From the NCBI RefSeq assembly GCF_047228935.1, contig NZ_JBFEGG010000001.1:1364001-1428000 (forward strand): a stretch of DNA of 64,000 nucleotides. The letters run 5' to 3'. Positions within the stretch are counted from its first letter, which is position 1. Each line of letters opens with the position of its first letter. This document shows, piece after piece, positions 60,687-64,000 of the stretch. The position numbers and the translations under genes were made by a program. The DNA comes from Ornithinibacillus sp047228935. Its GTDB lineage: Bacteria > Bacillota > Bacilli > Bacillales > Amphibacillaceae. The notes below the pieces were generated by a model. That model saw nothing but the letters and a program-made list of their open reading frames with translations. It had not been told where the DNA came from and searched no databases.

Positions 60687-63102
60687 TTTCCCCCTCCATA
60701 ATCGAATACATTTTTGCTAAGTAACTTCCATACAACTCCATCAAACCTGAATAAAAGTTTCTTTCAGCAACCGAGGTAGCATTTTCTTTATTTTTTTTAT
60801 AAACTTTCATTTTCTCTTCAAAATAAGAACTACGTTCAATAGTTGTTACAAACTTTTTACAAGTCAAACATTTATAAAAACTATCTTCGTCCAGTTCTAC
60901 TTTTATACACGATTCACTTGCACAATTACCCGCACCATCTTGAACAGGTGGTAAGTCTTTAACTGATTCAATATCAACAATTTCTCCCTGTAATTCATCG
61001 TCCAAAATTGAAACTTCATAAAGTGCCTCAACATACCGTTTTGTGTTCTCTCTATCACGATAATATTTAGCTGCAACTCCTGCTGTGTTTCCGGTGATTA
61101 CACCAACCTCTAATGTTGAAATAAGACCATCCTCAACCATTTGCCAAGCTCTCTCAATATATGTATCTCGTAAATTACTAGGGCTGTACTGTAATCTTAT
61201 TTTCTCTTGATCATATAAGTCTTTACAAACGTCTGTAAATAAACGATTAAATCTGCTCTTTAATTTAATCACTTTATTATCAAGATAGTAATGACTACCA
61301 ATAAAAATATATTTTTTTAAAGGTGTATCTGCTTTTTCATAAATTGCTTGAGTTAGTTTTAAAGCCTTTTCAATTAATCGAATATGTTCTATCATAAAGA
61401 CCTCTGTCTTATATTTTCTTCCAGAAGTCTTAGAGTAATATTTAATAGTGCCATATTCACCACTATCATCAATTGATACAATACAATCCCTTTCTAATCC
61501 CAATACCTCACCGTGACGAAGTTTTGTTTCAATGGATAATTGTAAAACAATTAATAATGTCTCATTTTCTTCAGTCTTTATTCTTCGAATAAATTCCTTT
61601 TGTATTTCAGTAAAGTCTTCTGATGGAATTGGAATTCCACCTTTATTATCTATTTTGATTGAACTGAATTGGTCAATACTAAACATAGAAATGCTATATT
61701 TTCTTTGGATATGCTTTAGATAATTACGTATGACAGTAATTTGAGACTTAGTTGTATTATCGTTATATTTTTCATTTGATATGAGACTTGCATGATAAAA
61801 AATTAAAAATCTATTAGAAAAAGGCTTAACCTCACTTGAACCCAATAGTTTGTCGGATGTCGTTAATGAAGGTTTTAAGGTTAATACTTTTATTTCATCT
61901 TGAAAATACATTTCTGCTTGGTTTAAAAAGTCTATTAAGACATAAAAATGGTTGTAAGTACCTCGATATGTCAAATCAGATTTCCATATGTAGTCTTTTA
62001 AGTCCTCTCTAAATTCTATATTGTGTACCTGCTCAAAGTTCATAAAGGAATTATTAATATTCCCTATGTGAGTTCCACTTTTATTAAGGTCAGCGACAAC
62101 AAACCATTTATCGCATTTAGGATAGTCACCTATTCCATTAATGTTTACAACCTCATAGCCTTCTTCAAGACTTTTTTGATATAAGATATGAGTAAAAAGA
62201 TCTCTATTGAAATAAAATGAATTGAATAACCTTTCTCCGGTTTCTTCTAGGTAAGTATCATCTATGGATCTATAAAACATTGTAAGAAAAGGGTAGGCTT
62301 CACGTTTTCCGACAGGGTTATATTCTTCAATGATTTGATTGAAAAAGAGCAATTGTTTTTTAAATGTATCTTTGTTAAAATCCTCAAACCTATCAATTTT
62401 GTAACCACTCAAACTATTCTCAAATAATGTAGTCATAACTCTATGATGGACTGTCAATTTGTAACCACTTTGTTGATCGAAATTCTCTAAAAAAGTTTTC
62501 ATGATATTAAATAAAAATTTATTATTCGTAGGCATAAAATAATTACCATAAATGAACTTATTGTGAGAATGGTATCCTATCTGTATAATTTGCCCTACAC
62601 TTGAATTAATCGGAAAATTGGTACTAATATTTTCAATAAACGGAGTTATTTTTAGTCTTTTCTTACTCCTCACTTCAAACTCATACGGTAAGAAAAGATT
62701 TCTATAATTTACTATAAATGATTTCACTTCAGGATTCGTAATCACATCAAACGAGATGATATTTTGATATAAATTGCTTATCATCTCTCTTGATGCTTGG
62801 GAAAAATTACTAATTTCAGAAACCTCGTGAAAAATGAAACAATAATTTTCCCAATTAAAATCCGCTTGGCTGTGTATGTACTTTCCGATAATTAACAAAA
62901 ACTTTTTTATATACAATAATTTTAAGTTTCCTCTTTTTGCTTTGAATTTACGTTTCATTAGAATATCGCAAATATCCTTAGTTTGAAGCCATTTCCAAAT
63001 TAAATTTTTTATTTGCAAATCGGATTCAAGGGATGCAATTATTGAGATAATGGTCTCTTTTTCAATCTCAGTATAATAATCATTTGTTTTTATCTTTATC
63101 AT
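60676..63102 (-). CDS. Large tyrosine-recombinase-like protein with changed catalytic site and zinc cluster (808 aa)
   Basis: A long N-terminal region (about 500 residues) precedes a recombinase fold. R529 in TKLRHGEVLGL and Y680/Y681 in AAKYYRDRE are present. The H-x-x-R motif reads SNLR (S642, R645) and the second His position reads N672 in GNTAG. A C-terminal Cys cluster C727, C732, C745, C748 suggests zinc binding. It is the middle gene of the trio, overlapping the first by 23 and the third by 11 bases. It may be a structural or DNA-binding partner rather than a full catalyst. Confidence 0.8.
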   Translation of the reverse strand: MIKIKTNDYYTEIEKETIISIIASLESDLQIKNLIWKWLQTKDICDILMKRKFKAKRGNLKLLYIKKFLLIIGKYIHSQADFNWENYCFIFHEVSEISNFSQASREMISNLYQNIISFDVITNPEVKSFIVNYRNLFLPYEFEVRSKKRLKITPFIENISTNFPINSSVGQIIQIGYHSHNKFIYGNYFMPTNNKFLFNIMKTFLENFDQQSGYKLTVHHRVMTTLFENSLSGYKIDRFEDFNKDTFKKQLLFFNQIIEEYNPVGKREAYPFLTMFYRSIDDTYLEETGERLFNSFYFNRDLFTHILYQKSLEEGYEVVNINGIGDYPKCDKWFVVADLNKSGTHIGNINNSFMNFEQVHNIEFREDLKDYIWKSDLTYRGTYNHFYVLIDFLNQAEMYFQDEIKVLTLKPSLTTSDKLLGSSEVKPFSNRFLIFYHASLISNEKYNDNTTKSQITVIRNYLKHIQRKYSISMFSIDQFSSIKIDNKGGIPIPSEDFTEIQKEFIRRIKTEENETLLIVLQLSIETKLRHGEVLGLERDCIVSIDDSGEYGTIKYYSKTSGRKYKTEVFMIEHIRLIEKALKLTQAIYEKADTPLKKYIFIGSHYYLDNKVIKLKSRFNRLFTDVCKDLYDQEKIRLQYSPSNLRDTYIERAWQMVEDGLISTLEVGVITGNTAGVAAKYYRDRENTKRYVEALYEVSILDDELQGEIVDIESVKDLPPVQDGAGNCASESCIKVELDEDSFYKCLTCKKFVTTIERSSYFEEKMKVYKKNKENATSVAERNFYSGLMELYGSYLAKMYSIMEGENEH

Positions 63103-64000
63103 AAGGCTCTTTGTACCTTTCGTTGTTTTTCCTCAACAATTCTACTTTATCTTCATCATCAGGATTATAATAGGCTTCACAACTTTTCGGACTTGCATGA
63201 CGAAGTTCTTTTTGTAGTTCTAAAATTTGCATTCCGTTTTTTACTCGATTCATAGCGAAAGCATGTCGAAAACGATGGCTTAGATTAGTAGATTTTGAAC
63301 CTTTATCTACATGGATCCCTGCTTCTTTAAAAATCCCCCGAAGAACATACCCCCATCCAGCCTGTGTAATAGGAGTATAGTGTTGGTGATTTAAAAAGAT
63401 ATATTGATTCTCATTGTTTACAAGGGGAGTCGTACTAACCCTGTCTGCTTTTGCATTATTTTTTAGGTTTTCCCTTTTTATTGGGCTTTTACTTAAAAGG
63501 ATGTCATCTCTCGATTCGTCTATGTATTCTTGAATCAATTCTGCCATTTCGTCTTCAATTAGAACCGTCTGGTATCCAAGGTGATTACCTTGTTCTCTAT
63601 ACCAAGCATCATTATATTCATCTTTCGATGTAGGAGTTATAACTCCTTTGGCCCTTTGTGTAGGCTTGTCAGAAACTCTATCACGGATGATGAGGTTATA
63701 ATAACCTTCTTTATATGATGGCACTATATCTTCAAATGTTAGCCCTAAAACCTCTCCTATACGCAGCCCATAATTATACATCAAATCAATAATCACTTTT
63801 TCACGTATCCCATAGCTTTCTTCAATTACATCCATAATTCTTTCGTATTGATAAGGCTTTATGTATTTCGGAACAGATTGTTGCTTAAATACTTTTTTAT
63901 TTGCCTTGTATCGTTCCTGTGTCCCTTTATGTGCATGTGCAAAGAATCCATTACCTATAGTTGTACCTATTTTTATCGTTTCAAACAAAAATGAATCTCT
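63080..64000 (-). CDS. Tyrosine recombinase, TnpA/GinA-like (N-terminus cut by window edge)
   Basis: At least 306 aa; the frame is open to the right edge. Catalytic residues are complete (numbering from the TTG at 63988): R76 in GLRIGEVLGL, H238-x-x-R241 in LSHRFRHAF, H264 in LRHASP and Y273/Y274 in EAYYNP. Part of the core-binding domain is missing, so the real start lies beyond the window. First gene of the trio; overlaps the 808-aa gene by 23 bases. Tn554 TnpA is about 360 aa, a plausible full length. Confidence 0.88.
   Translation of the reverse strand, partial: RDSFLFETIKIGTTIGNGFFAHAHKGTQERYKANKKVFKQQSVPKYIKPYQYERIMDVIEESYGIREKVIIDLMYNYGLRIGEVLGLTFEDIVPSYKEGYYNLIIRDRVSDKPTQRAKGVITPTSKDEYNDAWYREQGNHLGYQTVLIEDEMAELIQEYIDESRDDILLSKSPIKRENLKNNAKADRVSTTPLVNNENQYIFLNHQHYTPITQAGWGYVLRGIFKEAGIHVDKGSKSTNLSHRFRHAFAMNRVKNGMQILELQKELRHASPKSCEAYYNPDDEDKVELLRKNNERYKEPYDKDKNK

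Noticed and set aside
56161..64000. Prophage
   Set aside because: Only recombinases, a coiled-coil protein and one HEPN-like protein are present; no structural, lysis or replication phage genes are seen, so a transposon-like or genomic-island element fits better.

Overview
The window looks like chromosome from a low-GC, endospore-forming Bacillaceae member. Evidence: gerM, gerE and sspI genes; ribosome binding sites of the AGGAGG type; frequent TTG/GTG starts; and gene order very close to Bacillus subtilis (clpX-tig-ysoA; ysnB-ysnA-rph-gerM-racE-ysmB/gerE/ysmA; sdhBAC; yslB/uvrC-trxA-etfAB-fadB-fadR-lcfA; yshE-mutS2-polX-yshB-zapA/rnhC; pheTS-ysgA/sspI; ysdC/ysdB/ysdA). The genus cannot be fixed from this sequence; an Oceanobacillus/Virgibacillus-like organism is a guess.

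Layout. 1-3.7 kb: start of clpX, trigger factor, a TPR protein and a small membrane-anchored protein. 3.7-7.3 kb: a complete pantothenate operon (panB, panC, panD plus a DUF2520 reductase that may supply the missing ketopantoate reductase step), divergent from a TetR regulator, with a perfect 7+7 bp inverted repeat between them. 7.4-7.9 kb: tRNA-Arg(UCU) and tRNA-Gly(UCC), preceded by two tandem 157-bp repeats that each carry a copy of the tRNA-Gly 5' half. 8-13.5 kb: nucleotide hygiene, RNase PH, germination and spore-coat regulation genes. 13.5-17 kb: succinate dehydrogenase. 17-25.2 kb: UvrC, thioredoxin and a FadR-controlled fatty-acid beta-oxidation/electron-transfer flavoprotein cluster. 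25-32 kb: mutS2/polX/zapA/rnhC. 32-37 kb: an accessory block (Nudix, AMP-ligase, SDR, GNAT, Nudix, P-loop kinase) between rnhC and pheT. 37-42 kb: pheST behind a T-box leader, with a degenerate palindromic repeat between leader and pheS, then ysgA and sspI. 42.5-47.2 kb: an extracellular DUF6583-like protein with a three-gene ABC-2 transporter, then a lytic transglycosylase. 48-56 kb: mixed small genes, including an RNHCP protein whose ribosome binding site is locked in a hairpin and a relic that may be the tail of a TnpB gene.

56.2-64 kb is a mobile element truncated by the window edge: three overlapping tyrosine-recombinase genes (>306, 808 and 625 aa) and a 185-aa coiled-coil protein, the layout of Tn554 tnpABC and of GInt-type (ginABCD) islands. 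Directly downstream is a 463-aa protein with an R-x4-H motif (RNGILH) typical of HEPN RNases. This is the most plausible little-described system here: a recombinase-trio element with a possible HEPN defence or toxin cargo. Functional assignments come from reading the protein sequences and motifs; no database search was possible.
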